The translations under genes and the position numbers were made by a program. 64,000 bases of DNA from Micrococcus endophyticus (GTDB lineage: Bacteria; Actinomycetota; Actinomycetes; Actinomycetales; Micrococcaceae): positions 2,604,001-2,668,000 of the forward strand of contig NZ_JACHMW010000001.1 in NCBI RefSeq assembly GCF_014205115.1, written 5' to 3'. Positions 24,143-33,109 of this stretch are shown here, piece after piece (position 1 is the stretch's first letter; every line of letters begins with the position of its first letter). Below the pieces are notes generated by a model. That model searched no databases, had not been told where the DNA came from, and saw nothing but the letters and a program-made list of their open reading frames with translations.

Positions 24143-24157
24143 CTATCGAACAGATAG
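24143..24157. promoter_or_regulatory. Candidate MarR operator CTATC-N5-GATAG
   Basis: CTATCGAACAGATAG is a 15-nt hyphenated palindrome in the divergent region between marR and the gene at 24238. A TCGAACAG direct repeat (24146 and 24162) overlaps it. Confidence 0.45.
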
Positions 24158-24237
24158 AGACTCGAACAGTCTGGTCCGCTCCCACTCCCGGGCATCGGAT
24201 GGGCGCCTCTCCGAGCATAGAGAACAGGAGCAGGGAC

Positions 24238-24636
24238 ATGACCGCGACGATGCACCCGCACGTGGAGGATTCCACGGACGGCCTCACCACCACCTCCGCC
24301 GACCGGGCCGAAGAGGTCGCCGCCCGATGGGCGCAGGAAGTCTGGATCGCCCGCGCCCGCCGGCTGGCGGCCAGCGCCGAGCGCGCCGTGCTCGTGTTCC
24401 CCGAGGTGGCCTCCGCGCGGTTCGCCATCGACGGCGGCCCCGCGGCCCCGACCGTGGACATCGACTGCACCGTGCTGTCCGGCGAGGACACCGAGGCCGT
24501 GATCGAGACCATCACCTGCAAGGTCGTCGCCGACCTCGAGCAGCTCCTCGACGCGCGGTTCGCCACCCGGCGGATCAACGTCCAGGTGGCCGCCGAGCCT
24601 GTGGTCCCCGGCATCGGGGTGGTCGAGCTCGCCTGA
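24238..24636 (+). CDS. Asp23/Gls24-like hypothetical protein
   Basis: A 132-residue soluble protein. The C-terminal half (about residues 55-130: FAIDGGPAAPTVDIDCTVL, then AVIETITCKVVADLEQLLD, then INVQVA) has the strand-helix-strand shape of the alkaline-shock Asp23/Gls24 superfamily; the match is by pattern only. AGGAG lies 7 nt upstream of the ATG at 24238, which is preferred to the frame opening at 24199. It may be controlled by the divergent MarR regulator. Confidence 0.5.
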   Translation: MTATMHPHVEDSTDGLTTTSADRAEEVAARWAQEVWIARARRLAASAERAVLVFPEVASARFAIDGGPAAPTVDIDCTVLSGEDTEAVIETITCKVVADLEQLLDARFATRRINVQVAAEPVVPGIGVVELA

Positions 24637-24730
24637 GCGGGCCGTCGTGCCTGGTCAGGCCCCCCGGGGAGGGGTCTAGCGTGTGCGCGACAGGCGCCGC
24701 GTGCGCCGTCACCACGAAGAGGAGCCGTCC

Positions 24731-24994
24731 ATGGCCGCCCCGCACACCCCCCGTCCCCACGACTCCGACCCTCACGACGCCCGCCGGGCCGCAGACGAGC
24801 ACTCCGGCCACACGGACCGCGGCGGCACGCCGCCCGCCGAAGGGTCCGGAGTCGGCCCCACGAACCCGCAGATGGACGTGGAGCAGCCGGGTGAGCGATC
24901 CACGGGCAGGATCGTCCTGTTCGCGATCATCGCCCTGCTGGTGATCGGCATCCTGCTGTTCGTCCTCGGCCGCATGTTCGACGTGTTCGGCTGA
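24731..24994 (+). CDS. DUF6480-like single-TM small protein
   Basis: An 87-residue protein with a disordered polar N-terminus, a PPAEGSGVGPTNPQ segment, and one C-terminal transmembrane helix (about 60-83: VLFAIIALLVIGILLFVLG). Short actinobacterial DUF6480 proteins have the same TPPAEGS segment and terminal helix. GAGGAG lies 5-6 nt upstream of the ATG, and TAGCGT at 24677-24682 is a likely -10. It terminates at a strong bidirectional hairpin about 110 nt downstream. Function unknown. Confidence 0.65.
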   Translation: MAAPHTPRPHDSDPHDARRAADEHSGHTDRGGTPPAEGSGVGPTNPQMDVEQPGERSTGRIVLFAIIALLVIGILLFVLGRMFDVFG

Positions 24995-25102
24995 GCGGGG
25001 CGGACCTCACCTTGACGGTGCCGCCGTCCCGCTCCACCGCGGAGAAGCGCCGGCCTCTTGAATCACCGCAGAGAAGCACGAGCTCTCCGCATCACAGCAG
25101 AG

Positions 25103-25143
25103 AAACGACATCACCGCCGGGCGGACCGGCGGTGATGTCGTTT
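25103..25143. terminator. Bidirectional Rho-independent terminator
   Basis: An 18-bp perfect stem (25103-25120 with 25126-25143; arm ends AAACGACATC and GATGTCGTTT) with a 5-nt loop. T residues follow on the plus strand and A residues precede, so it can stop transcription from both convergent genes. Upstream at 25065-25106 are two imperfect copies of a CAC-GCAGAGAA unit. Confidence 0.85.
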
Positions 25144-25233
25144 TCTGCAGGTGGGTCTGGTGGCCTGGTGGCACCGGCGGACGGGCCGGCGGGTGAGCCG
25201 TCCGGCGGCGGCGGGGCCCCCAGCCCCGTGGGC

Positions 25234-25611
25234 TCAGAACCGGCCGCCGGTGGTGCGGCGCCCGCTGCGGGAGTTCATCGCGCCGCTGAGCAGTCCGCCC
25301 AGCAGGCCGCCGCCGCGGCTCGAGGAGCGGCCGGCGCCCATGCCGCCGAGTCCGCCCAGCAGGCCGCCGAGCCCGCCGGAGGTGCGGCCGTAGCCGCCGG
25401 TGGTCCGGCCGTAGCCGGCCTGGCCGCCGTAGCCCCGCGCGGTGCCGCCGGAGCTGCGGCGGGAGAGCTCGCGCAGCGCGAGGCCGCCGAGTGTGCCGAG
25501 CAGGGCGCCGCCGGCGCCGCTGGAGCGACGTCGGCCGTAGGTGTTCGCGCCGATGGTGGGGCGGCGTCGGCTGCCGCCGAGTGCACGGGTGATGCCGGAC
25601 AGGATGCCCAT
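25234..25611 (-). CDS. Gly/Arg/Ser-rich low-complexity small protein
   Basis: A 125-residue, very basic protein dominated by Gly, Arg, Ser and Leu, with repeats such as GYGRTT/GYGRTS and GGLLGGLGG. It is preceded by a strong GAGGAGG 6 nt before the ATG at 25611, so it is probably translated. There is no clear membrane segment or signal peptide. Low-complexity Gly-rich proteins like this may bind RNA or associate with membranes, but nothing specific can be said. Its transcript is closed by the bidirectional terminator at 25103. Confidence 0.6.
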   Translation of the reverse strand: MGILSGITRALGGSRRRPTIGANTYGRRRSSGAGGALLGTLGGLALRELSRRSSGGTARGYGGQAGYGRTTGGYGRTSGGLGGLLGGLGGMGAGRSSSRGGGLLGGLLSGAMNSRSGRRTTGGRF

Positions 25612-25807
25612 GGTGTCCTCCTCGTACGTCTGGCCGGCCGCGGTGCACGGCCGGTCGGGTGAGAGCCAACGTAGGCCCGCGCCCCCCTGATCCGTCCAGG
25701 GTTCGACGCCGCTGGGACGGACGCCGCTGAGACGGACGCCGCCGGGACGACCCCCGCACCGGCCCGGGGCTCCCGGACCGGCCGGCGTCGCGCCCGGCGG
25801 CGTCGGC

Positions 25808-27250
25808 TCACTTCTGCAGCGGAGCGGTCTCCGGCGTGTCCTGCCACAGCGCCACGTTGCGGGCCTCGGGCAGGTCGGAGATGTGGAAGCCCGGATCCAT
25901 GCCCGCCTTGAGCTTGCGCTCGTAGTCCTTGAGCAGCTTCACGGCCAGGCCGCCCAGCGGGATGATCGCCACGAGGTTGATGGTGGCCATGAGCGCGGCG
26001 AACGTGTCCGCGAGGTTCCACACCAGCGCCACGGAGCCGAGCGCGCCGCCGACCACGCACACCAGCACGAGCACGCGGAACACGGTGATGGCCGCGTCGG
26101 CGCGCTTGCCGGCGAGGTACCGGATGTTGGCCTCGCCGTAGTAGGTGTTGCCCAGCATGGAGGACCAGGCGAGGAAGAAGATGATCACGGTCAGCGCGGG
26201 GCCGGCCCATGCGCCCACGGCCTGCTGCAGCGCGTTCTGCGTGACGGCCATGCCGAGGGCCTCGCCGTCGCCGTAGGCCGGGTTGGAGAGCAGGATGATG
26301 AACGCCGTGGCCGAGCAGACGATCAGGGTGTCGAAGTACACGCCGAGGGACTGCACGAAGCCCTGCTTGGCGGGGTGGGAGACGGCCGCGGTGGCGGCGG
26401 CGTTCGGGGCCGAGCCCATGCCGGCCTCGTTGGAGAACATGCCGCGGCGCACGCCCTGCATGATCATGGCCATGCCGACGGCGGCGCCGGCCACCTCCTG
26501 GAAGCCGAGGGCGTGGCCCACGATGAGGCCGATCAGGGCCGGCACCTCGGTGATGTTCAGCGCGAGGACGATGATCGCCAGGATGATGTAGAACACGGCC
26601 ATCACGGGCACGACCACGTTGGTCACGGCGGAGAGCCGGCGCACGCCGCCGAAGATCACGAGGCCGGTGATGACGGCCAGGGCGATGCCCACGATCCACG
26701 CGGTGGTGGTGGAGACGCCCCAGTTGGCCTGCACGGACTCGGAGATGGAGTTGGACTGCACGGCGTTGAACACGAAGCCGTAGGTCACGGTGATGGCGAG
26801 GGCGAAGATCGTCGCGAGCCAGGGGGCGCGCAGGCCGTCGCGGATGTAGTAGGCGGGGCCGCCGTAGAAGCCGTCCGGGCCCTTCTGCTTGTACAGCTGG
26901 GCGAGGGTGGACTCCACGAAGGCCGTGGCGCCGCCGATGATGGCCAGCACCCACATCCAGAACACCGCGCCGGGGCCGCCGATCACGATCGCGATCGCCA
27001 CGCCGGCCACGTTGCCGGTGCCCACGCGGGAGGCCGCGGAGATGGTGAAGGCGCGGAACGGGCTGACGCCGTCGTTCTCGAAGCCCTTCTGCGAGCCCGC
27101 CGTCACCGAGCGGACCATCTCCGGGAGCATGCGCACCTGCACGCCCACGGTACGGATCGTGAACCACACGCCCGCCGTGAACAGCAGCGCCATGACCACG
27201 TACCAGTACTTGTTGTTGAAGGCGGAGACCGCCGCTGTGATCGCTTCCAC
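25808..27250 (-). CDS. Alanine/glycine:cation symporter family protein
   Basis: A 480-residue AGCS-family (sodium:alanine symporter) protein with about 11 membrane segments. Family signatures include SRVGTGNVAGVAIAI near residue 55, RRGMFSNEAGMGSAP near residue 265 and VWNLADTFAALMATINLVAIIPLGGLAV near residue 420. It imports alanine or glycine with sodium. The GTG start at 27250 has TAGGCT 8 nt upstream, possibly a leaderless -10. It follows the RNase HI-like gene on the same strand after 22 nt, so it may also be read from that gene's promoter. Confidence 0.9.
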   Translation of the reverse strand: MEAITAAVSAFNNKYWYVVMALLFTAGVWFTIRTVGVQVRMLPEMVRSVTAGSQKGFENDGVSPFRAFTISAASRVGTGNVAGVAIAIVIGGPGAVFWMWVLAIIGGATAFVESTLAQLYKQKGPDGFYGGPAYYIRDGLRAPWLATIFALAITVTYGFVFNAVQSNSISESVQANWGVSTTTAWIVGIALAVITGLVIFGGVRRLSAVTNVVVPVMAVFYIILAIIVLALNITEVPALIGLIVGHALGFQEVAGAAVGMAMIMQGVRRGMFSNEAGMGSAPNAAATAAVSHPAKQGFVQSLGVYFDTLIVCSATAFIILLSNPAYGDGEALGMAVTQNALQQAVGAWAGPALTVIIFFLAWSSMLGNTYYGEANIRYLAGKRADAAITVFRVLVLVCVVGGALGSVALVWNLADTFAALMATINLVAIIPLGGLAVKLLKDYERKLKAGMDPGFHISDLPEARNVALWQDTPETAPLQK

Positions 27251-27272
27251 AAGATCACAGCCTAGGGCCTGG

Positions 27273-28691
27273 TCACCGCCCGCGCGGCATCGGCCGGTGG
27301 CCCTCGGCCGCCTCGGCCCGGGCAGGCGTCTGCCCGGCCTCGGCCTCGGTCTCCTCGTGCAGGTCGATCAGCCGGTCCAGGCGGCGGCGCAGGTCTTCCT
27401 CGGAGGTTCCCACGCCGGCGTGGCGGGCGGCGGCGCGGGCCAGGTCGTCGGCCAGCTCGTTGCCCTGCACGCCCACGTGCCCCTTGACCCAGGTGGTCTC
27501 CACGCGGACGTCCGCGGCCTGGGCGAGGTCGACGGCGGCCAGCAGGCGCCTCAGGGTGCGGCGGATGCGCTCGCCGCGGGCGCCGCCGAGGGTCAGCCGG
27601 TCGCGGCGGGCGGCGTTGAGCAGCGCCAGGGCGGCACGCGAGTCGGAGTGGATGGTCACGCGCTCGCCGGGGACGCCGGCCCAGGCGCTGACCACGTGGC
27701 CGAGGACGAGGGCCTCGAGTTCCACCTCGAGGGGGGTGGTGGCCCCGTTGACGGCCTGGACGGCCCACATGCTGGGCCCGCCCACGGCGGCGGCGCCGCC
27801 GATCCGGGAGCCGCGCAGCACGGAGCCGTCCACGTAGACGTCCGCCACGTCGGCCTCGTCGGAGAAGGAGAGGCTGTGGGTGACGGCCGGGAGGGTGCGT
27901 CGCAGGAAGCGGTCCGTGCGGCGGCGGGAGAGGAACACGCCCGAGGAGCGGCGCAGGGCGTCCTCCTCCTCCTGCGTGGCCTCGATGGCCTCCAGGGGGA
28001 TGCGGGGGGACTCGGTGCGGGCCACGATCTCGGGGTCCACGTCCGGCAGGAGGTAGCTGGAGCGCTGGGTGCCCACGGGGGACTCGTGCAGCCGGTAGGA
28101 CACCACCCGCATCTCCACGGGGGCGAGGACCTCCAGCAGGGAGAGCAGCTCGGCGTCCCGGTCCGAGCGCAGGCGGACGATCACGGGCCGGTCCGGGGGC
28201 AGGTCCACGGTCACCGTGGACCAGAAGGCGTGGAGCTGGGCGGTGCCCACCATGCCCGCGTGCACATGGCCGCGGACGTCGTCGCCGAGCTCGCGCAGCA
28301 CGAGGTCCCGGGCCACGTAGACGATGCCGCCGGGCACCGGGTGCAGATCCATGCGCAGGGCCGGGCCGTGGTCCACGCCGGGCAGCATGGCCAGCGGGGC
28401 GGCCACCACGCGCACCCCGTCGGGGCGGACGCGGGTGCGGGGCGGGGCGGGCCGCGGAGTGGCGGGGCGGCGGTCGGTGAGGTCGACGGCGGGCCGGTCG
28501 TAGGGGATGCCCCGGGGGCGGCGGGCGCGGACGACGCGCAGCGGCGCGTGTCGCTCGGCGGCCTTGGCGCCGGGTCCACGGAACTCCCAGCCCACGTCGA
28601 CGAGCGCCGCGGGGTGGCCGGCGGCGACGTCGTGGTGCAGCGAGCGGTCGACGGCCGTCCGCGGGTGGTTGATCCTGGCTCCCATAGTCAT
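27273..28691 (-). CDS. Protein with C-terminal RNase HI domain
   Basis: A 472-residue protein. The C-terminal RNase HI domain (about 283-430) has all four acidic catalytic residues in context: DVYVDGS, LEVELEALVL, IHSDSRAAL and GNELADDLA, plus WVKGHVGVQGNELAD. The N-terminal 280 residues are unusual, Arg/Pro-rich with a conserved-looking region around 100-230, and were not recognised. The protein probably cleaves RNA in RNA-DNA hybrids, with the N-terminus giving substrate or partner specificity. Two in-frame starts (28691, 28685) are possible. A 12-bp palindrome and a small hairpin lie upstream. Confidence 0.8.
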   Translation of the reverse strand: MTMGARINHPRTAVDRSLHHDVAAGHPAALVDVGWEFRGPGAKAAERHAPLRVVRARRPRGIPYDRPAVDLTDRRPATPRPAPPRTRVRPDGVRVVAAPLAMLPGVDHGPALRMDLHPVPGGIVYVARDLVLRELGDDVRGHVHAGMVGTAQLHAFWSTVTVDLPPDRPVIVRLRSDRDAELLSLLEVLAPVEMRVVSYRLHESPVGTQRSSYLLPDVDPEIVARTESPRIPLEAIEATQEEEDALRRSSGVFLSRRRTDRFLRRTLPAVTHSLSFSDEADVADVYVDGSVLRGSRIGGAAAVGGPSMWAVQAVNGATTPLEVELEALVLGHVVSAWAGVPGERVTIHSDSRAALALLNAARRDRLTLGGARGERIRRTLRRLLAAVDLAQAADVRVETTWVKGHVGVQGNELADDLARAAARHAGVGTSEEDLRRRLDRLIDLHEETEAEAGQTPARAEAAEGHRPMPRGR

Positions 28692-28767
28692 CGGCTGGTG
28701 GTCGGAGGGGACCGCGCCGGGGGTGTCAGCCGGGTCCGGGGCGGCCTTGCTGGTCCTGCCGGGAGGC

Positions 28768-28822
28768 GCATTCCTCAGCAGAGGGAATGCGGTCTGCCCG
28801 GGTCGATTTAATGGTCGACCAT
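28768..28822. promoter_or_regulatory. Hairpin and ATGGTCGACCAT palindrome upstream of RNase HI gene
   Basis: GCATTCC/GGAATGC (28768-28774, 28784-28790) forms a hairpin. ATGGTCGACCAT (28811-28822) is a perfect palindrome whose TGGT-N2-ACCA core resembles GntR/FadR-type operators. Both lie in the 187-nt gap that must hold the promoter of the minus-strand RNase HI gene. Confidence 0.4.
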
Positions 28823-28878
28823 ACCGACACCTGCGTCGGGCAGGCAGGTCTGTCCACCTGTGCGACCACGAACCGCGC

Positions 28879-29397
28879 TCACAGCGGATCCGTGCGGTGG
28901 CGCTGCACGTCCGGGCCCACGCGCACGCCGAGGGCCTCGGCCTGGGCCCGCTGCTGGCGCAGGGAGACGCCGCCGAGCAGCAGGGCCAGGGCCCGCTCGC
29001 CCTCCTCCGGGGTGGGCGCCGCCTCGGTGAGCAGGGCGTGCAGGCCGAGCCCGCCGAGCCCGAGGGCGAGCGCGGAGAGGACCACGTCGGCGCCGTCGCG
29101 GTGGCGCAGCAGGGCGGCCTCCGCGACCTCGGCGCGGCCGGCGAGGTCGGCGATCCCGCGGTGCCGCACGGCCTCCTCGGCCTCGGCGACGATCCGGTCC
29201 GCCACGCGCGCCAGCAGGGTCTGCTTGTCCGGGACGTGCCAGTACAGGGCGGAGGCCTGCACGCCGAGCACCGAGGCCACGCGCCGCATGGACAGGTCGC
29301 CCATGCCGAAGTCCTGCAGGATCCCGACGGCGGCGTCCACCACGTCCGTCGCGCTGAGGCGGCCGCGGGAGGAGCCGGCGCGGGGTGGTGAGCTCAT
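28879..29397 (-). CDS. TetR-family transcriptional regulator
   Basis: A 172-residue TetR-type regulator. The N-terminal helix-turn-helix lies at about residues 12-60 (DVVDAAVGILQDFGMGDLSMRRVASVLGVQASALYWHVPDKQTLL), with the typical ALYWHVPDK recognition-helix end, and a helical ligand-binding domain follows. The ATG at 29397 starts 10 nt after the stop of the ABC ATPase, so it is probably the last gene of the TPP-controlled operon. A regulator in a thiamine transport operon is unusual; its target is not obvious from the sequence. Confidence 0.85.
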   Translation of the reverse strand: MSSPPRAGSSRGRLSATDVVDAAVGILQDFGMGDLSMRRVASVLGVQASALYWHVPDKQTLLARVADRIVAEAEEAVRHRGIADLAGRAEVAEAALLRHRDGADVVLSALALGLGGLGLHALLTEAAPTPEEGERALALLLGGVSLRQQRAQAEALGVRVGPDVQRHRTDPL

Positions 29398-29407
29398 GCG
29401 CTCGAGG

Positions 29408-30202
29408 CTACCGCGCGTCGCCGTCCGGCCCCGGCCCGGCGCCCTCGTCCGGCTCGCCCTCGCCCGGCGCGGCCAGGCGCCCACCCGCGCCGAGGCGCAC
29501 GGTGCGGTCGGCCATCACGGCGGCCTCGGCGAGGTCGTGGGTCACGACGACGGCGGTCACCCCCGCCGCCCGCAGCACCTCGCGGATCTGCACGGCCAGG
29601 CGGGCCCGCAGGTCGGCGTCGAGCGCGGACAGCGGCTCGTCCAGCAGCAGCACGCGGGGCCGCGGGGCGAGGGAGCGGGCCAGCGCCACGCGCTGGGCCT
29701 GGCCGCCGGAGAGCGACTGCACGGGCCGCTCGGCCAGCTCCGCCAGGTCCACGAGCTCGAGGAGCTCGGCCACCCGCGCCCGGCGCCGCTCCCGCGGCCA
29801 CCCGGCGGCCTCGAGTCCGTAGGCCACGTTGCGGGCCACGCTGCGGTGGGGGAACAGCTGCCCGTCCTGGAACACCATCCCCACGCCGCGCCGGTGCGTG
29901 GGCACCGCGGCCACGTCCTCGCTGTCGATCTCGACGACGCCGCCCACCACGTCCTCCAGGCCCGCGATCCCGCGCAGCACCGTGGACTTGCCGGAGCCCG
30001 AGGCGCCCACGAGGGCGACGATCTCCCCGGGGGCCAGCTCCAGGTCCAGGCCGCGCACGGGCGTGGTTCCGTCCGGGTAGGCCACGCTCAGCGCGCGCAG
30101 GCGCAGGCCGGCGGGGTCGCGGCCGGCCCGGCCGTCATCGTCGTGGCCCCGGGGCGCCGGGTCCGGGGTCGCGCCCCGGGACGTCCTCGTGGTGCGTGCC
30201 AT
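29408..30202 (-). CDS. thiQ: ABC transporter ATP-binding protein, thiamine-type
   Basis: A 264-residue ATPase. Walker A GASGSGKST lies near residue 66, the Q-loop in MVFQDGQLFPHRSV, the signature LSGGQAQRVALARSL near 163-177, Walker B RVLLLDEPLSALD, and the H-loop VVVTHDLAEA. Its ATG overlaps the permease stop (ATGA). It powers the adjoining permease and binding protein. The thiamine assignment comes from the TPP riboswitch and the ThiB-like binding protein, not from the ATPase itself; ATPases for ferric iron, spermidine and sulfate look similar. Confidence 0.88.
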   Translation of the reverse strand: MARTTRTSRGATPDPAPRGHDDDGRAGRDPAGLRLRALSVAYPDGTTPVRGLDLELAPGEIVALVGASGSGKSTVLRGIAGLEDVVGGVVEIDSEDVAAVPTHRRGVGMVFQDGQLFPHRSVARNVAYGLEAAGWPRERRRARVAELLELVDLAELAERPVQSLSGGQAQRVALARSLAPRPRVLLLDEPLSALDADLRARLAVQIREVLRAAGVTAVVVTHDLAEAAVMADRTVRLGAGGRLAAPGEGEPDEGAGPGPDGDAR

Positions 30203-31992
30203 CAGATCCCTCCTCGTGAGGCCGCGGCCCGCGGGCCCAGCCGTTCGCAGGCCATCATGGTGCCGGCGCTGAGCACGGCGAGCACCGTGGCCGCCGCGAG
30301 CGCCATGCCGTAGTTGTCCGCCCCGGGCCGGCCGAGGAGCTTCACGATCAGCAGGGGCAGGGTCTGGTAGTCGGGGCTGGAGAGGAAACTGGTGGCGCCG
30401 AACTCGCCCAGGGACACCGCGAACGCGAACCCGGCCGCCACCCCCAGCCCACGCAGGAGGAACGGGCCGTCCACGGTGGCCAGCACCCGCAGCGGGCCGG
30501 CGCCCAGGGTGCGGGCGGCCTCGCGCAGCCGCGGGTCCACGGCGCCGAGCACCGGCACCAGCGAGCGCACCACGAGCGGCAGCGCCACCACCGCCTGCGC
30601 GATGGGCACGAGCGCGCCCGAGGCGGCCAGCGCCGGCGCCTCCGCCCGCAGGGACACCACGAACCCGAAGCCCACCGTCACCGCGGAGACGCCCAGCGGC
30701 AGCAGCAGGGCGCCGTCCAGGCCGCGCTGGGCCCGCCGCCCCGCGGCCGAGCGCACGGGCCGGGTGAGCAGCAGCGCCAGCGGGACGCCGATCAGCAGGG
30801 TCAGCAGCGTGGCGTCCAGCGCGATCCGCAGCGAGTGCTCGAGGGCCTGCGCCGGGGTGACGCCGCCGGAGAACCCCGCCCCGGGGCTCGAGGCGAGCAG
30901 GCGGTAGTTGCGCAGCCCCCAGCCCTCGCTCGAGTGGAAGGAGCGCACCAGCAGGGTCGCCAGCGGCGCGAGGACGAGCAGCGCCGTCGCCAGGGTGACG
31001 GCCACGGGCGCGGCGTCCGCGCGGGTGAGCCGGCGCACCGGGGCGTCGCGCAGCCGCAGGGCGCGGCGGGTGCGCCGCGCGGTGGCGCCCGAGACCAGCA
31101 CGGCGGCCAGCACCACGAGGAACTGCAGCGTGGAGAACACGGCCGCGGTGCGCAGGTCGAAGTAGACCACCGTCTGGACCCAGATCTCGGACTCCAGGGT
31201 GCCCACGCCGGGCCGGCCCAGCGTCTGCACGATCCCGAACGCGGACGCGCAGAACAGGAAGACGAGCGCCGCAGAGCTGGCCAGCGCCGGCGCCAGCTGC
31301 GGCAGGGTCACCGTGCGGAAGGCGCGCCAGCCCGAGGAGCCCAGGGTCCGCGCCGCCTCCGCCTGCCGCGGGTCCAGGGACGCCCACAGGGCGCCCACCT
31401 GGCGCACCACCACGGAGACGTTGAAGAACACCATGGCCAGCACGACGGCGGCCGTGGACTGGTCCAGGCCCGTCCAGCCGAACGGGCCGCCCGGGGCCAG
31501 CAGGGCGCGGAACGCCACGCCGACCACCACGGTGGGCAGCACGAACGGCACCGTGATCACCGCGCGCAGCGCCGCCCGTCCCGGGAAGGCGCGCCGGTGC
31601 AGCACGAACGCCGCCGGCAGCCCCAGCGCCACCGCCAGGACCGTGCCGGCCGCCGCCATCCCCAGCGTCTGGCCCACGATCCGCCACGTGCGCTCGCGGC
31701 CCAGCACCTCCGCGAAGGCGCCCAGGTCCAGGACGCCCTCGGCGGACACGCCGCGCCAGAGCATCGCGCCCACCGGCCACGCGAAGAACACCAGCAGGAA
31801 CGCCACGGGCACCACCGCGGCCAGCAGCCACCACGCCCCGATCCCGTCCCCGCCGGCGGTGCGCCGCCGTCGTCGTCCCCCGGACGCGGCCGGGCCGGGC
31901 GCGTCCGAGGGCGCGCCCGGCCCGCCCACCGGCGCGGGGAGGGAGGTCAGCCCGCCCGTCAGGAGGCCGCTTCCTCGTGCAGGGCCGTCCAC
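30202..31992 (-). CDS. thiP: Fused ABC permease, thiamine-type (two permease domains)
   Basis: A 596-residue permease with about 12 membrane segments and two BPD_transp_1 modules. EAA-like loops are seen as RQAEAARTLGSSGWRAFRTVTLPQLAP and RLREAARTLGAGPLRVLATVDGP. This fused arrangement is typical of ThiP and of FbpB-type ferric iron permeases. The GTG at 31992 overlaps the end of the binding-protein gene by 34 nt; a later start is possible because the first 45 residues are low-complexity. It is part of the TPP-riboswitch operon. Confidence 0.85.
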   Translation of the reverse strand: MDGPARGSGLLTGGLTSLPAPVGGPGAPSDAPGPAASGGRRRRRTAGGDGIGAWWLLAAVVPVAFLLVFFAWPVGAMLWRGVSAEGVLDLGAFAEVLGRERTWRIVGQTLGMAAAGTVLAVALGLPAAFVLHRRAFPGRAALRAVITVPFVLPTVVVGVAFRALLAPGGPFGWTGLDQSTAAVVLAMVFFNVSVVVRQVGALWASLDPRQAEAARTLGSSGWRAFRTVTLPQLAPALASSAALVFLFCASAFGIVQTLGRPGVGTLESEIWVQTVVYFDLRTAAVFSTLQFLVVLAAVLVSGATARRTRRALRLRDAPVRRLTRADAAPVAVTLATALLVLAPLATLLVRSFHSSEGWGLRNYRLLASSPGAGFSGGVTPAQALEHSLRIALDATLLTLLIGVPLALLLTRPVRSAAGRRAQRGLDGALLLPLGVSAVTVGFGFVVSLRAEAPALAASGALVPIAQAVVALPLVVRSLVPVLGAVDPRLREAARTLGAGPLRVLATVDGPFLLRGLGVAAGFAFAVSLGEFGATSFLSSPDYQTLPLLIVKLLGRPGADNYGMALAAATVLAVLSAGTMMACERLGPRAAASRGGI

Positions 31993-33041
31993 TCCTTCAG
32001 GAGGTCCTCACGGCGGGAGTCCAGGAGCCCCGCGTCCGGGACGATCGGGTCCTCGACCAGCGGGGCGTGCTCGGCCCAGGCCTCGGGCAGCGGGACCGAG
32101 GAGTCGACCGGGTACATGTACATGGCGTCCGGGATGGCCGCCTGCACGTCCTCGGTGAGCAGGAAGTCCACGAACGCGCGGGCGCCCTCGGGGTTCTCCG
32201 CGCCCTCGACGACGCCGGCGTACTCCACCTGCGGGGTGCATGAGGCCGCCACCACGTCCGTGTCCGGGGCGAACGCGGGGGAGGAGGAGTAGGACAGCAC
32301 GATCGGCCGGGTGCCGGTGCCCTCGCCGCCGGAGAAGGAGGTGTTGTAGGCGTCGGACCAGGAGGCGTCCACCTGCATGCCGCCCTGCAGGGCGGTGCGC
32401 CACCAGTCCTGCCAGCCGTCCTCGCCGAACTCGGCCACGGTGGCGGCCAGCAGCGCCAGGCCGGGGGAGGAGCTGACGGGGCTGGTGACCACGGTCAGCT
32501 CGGCGTACTCGGGGGCGGCCACCTGCTCCAGGGTGGTCGGGGCCGCCAGCCCCTGCTCCTGGAACCACGGGGTGTCCACGTTCAGGCACACCTGGCCCTG
32601 GTCCACCGGGGTCATGCGGCCGTCCACCACGAGGTCCCGGGCGGAGTCGGGCAGGTCGGCGGGGACGTGCTCGGCGATCACGCCCTCGGACACCAGGCGG
32701 TGGGCCGAGTGGTCCTCGATGCCGTAGACGCCGTCCACGGTGGGGGCGTCCTTGGCCAGCAGCAGCTGGTTCACCACGGAGCCGGCGTCGCCCGGGGCGG
32801 TGGTGACGAGGGTGTGGCCGGACTCCTGCTCGAACCGGGCGATCAGCTCGTCCGGCAGGGAGAAGGAGTCGTGCGTCATGATCGTGACGGTCCTCGCCTC
32901 GGCCGAGGACGAGCCCTGGTCGCCGGAGCCGCCGCGGTCGGCGACCGAGCAGCCGGTGAGGGCGAGGGCCGCCACGGAGAGGGCGGCGAGGGCGCCGTGC
33001 CGGCGGGGCCGGGTGCGGACGCGGTGCGGGGCGGTGGTCAT
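31959..33041 (-). CDS. thiB: Thiamine ABC transporter substrate-binding lipoprotein
   Basis: A 360-residue lipoprotein. The signal peptide ends at the lipobox LTGC (about residues 28-31), followed by a Ser/Gly-rich linker. The mature protein opens with TVTIMTHDSFSLPDELIARFEQESGHTL and contains DAMYMYPVDSSVPLP near the C-terminus, both typical of the ThiB/periplasmic-binding family. It is the first gene after the TPP riboswitch, which strongly supports thiamine, thiamine phosphate or a precursor as ligand. GGAGGAG lies upstream of the ATG at 33041. Confidence 0.85.
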   Translation of the reverse strand: MTTAPHRVRTRPRRHGALAALSVAALALTGCSVADRGGSGDQGSSSAEARTVTIMTHDSFSLPDELIARFEQESGHTLVTTAPGDAGSVVNQLLLAKDAPTVDGVYGIEDHSAHRLVSEGVIAEHVPADLPDSARDLVVDGRMTPVDQGQVCLNVDTPWFQEQGLAAPTTLEQVAAPEYAELTVVTSPVSSSPGLALLAATVAEFGEDGWQDWWRTALQGGMQVDASWSDAYNTSFSGGEGTGTRPIVLSYSSSPAFAPDTDVVAASCTPQVEYAGVVEGAENPEGARAFVDFLLTEDVQAAIPDAMYMYPVDSSVPLPEAWAEHAPLVEDPIVPDAGLLDSRREDLLKEWTALHEEAAS

Positions 33042-33109
33042 GGTGGTCTCCTCCGTGCGGTGCAGGAGGGGCCGGTGCGACGCCGGCCGGGGACGACGTC
33101 GACCGGGAG

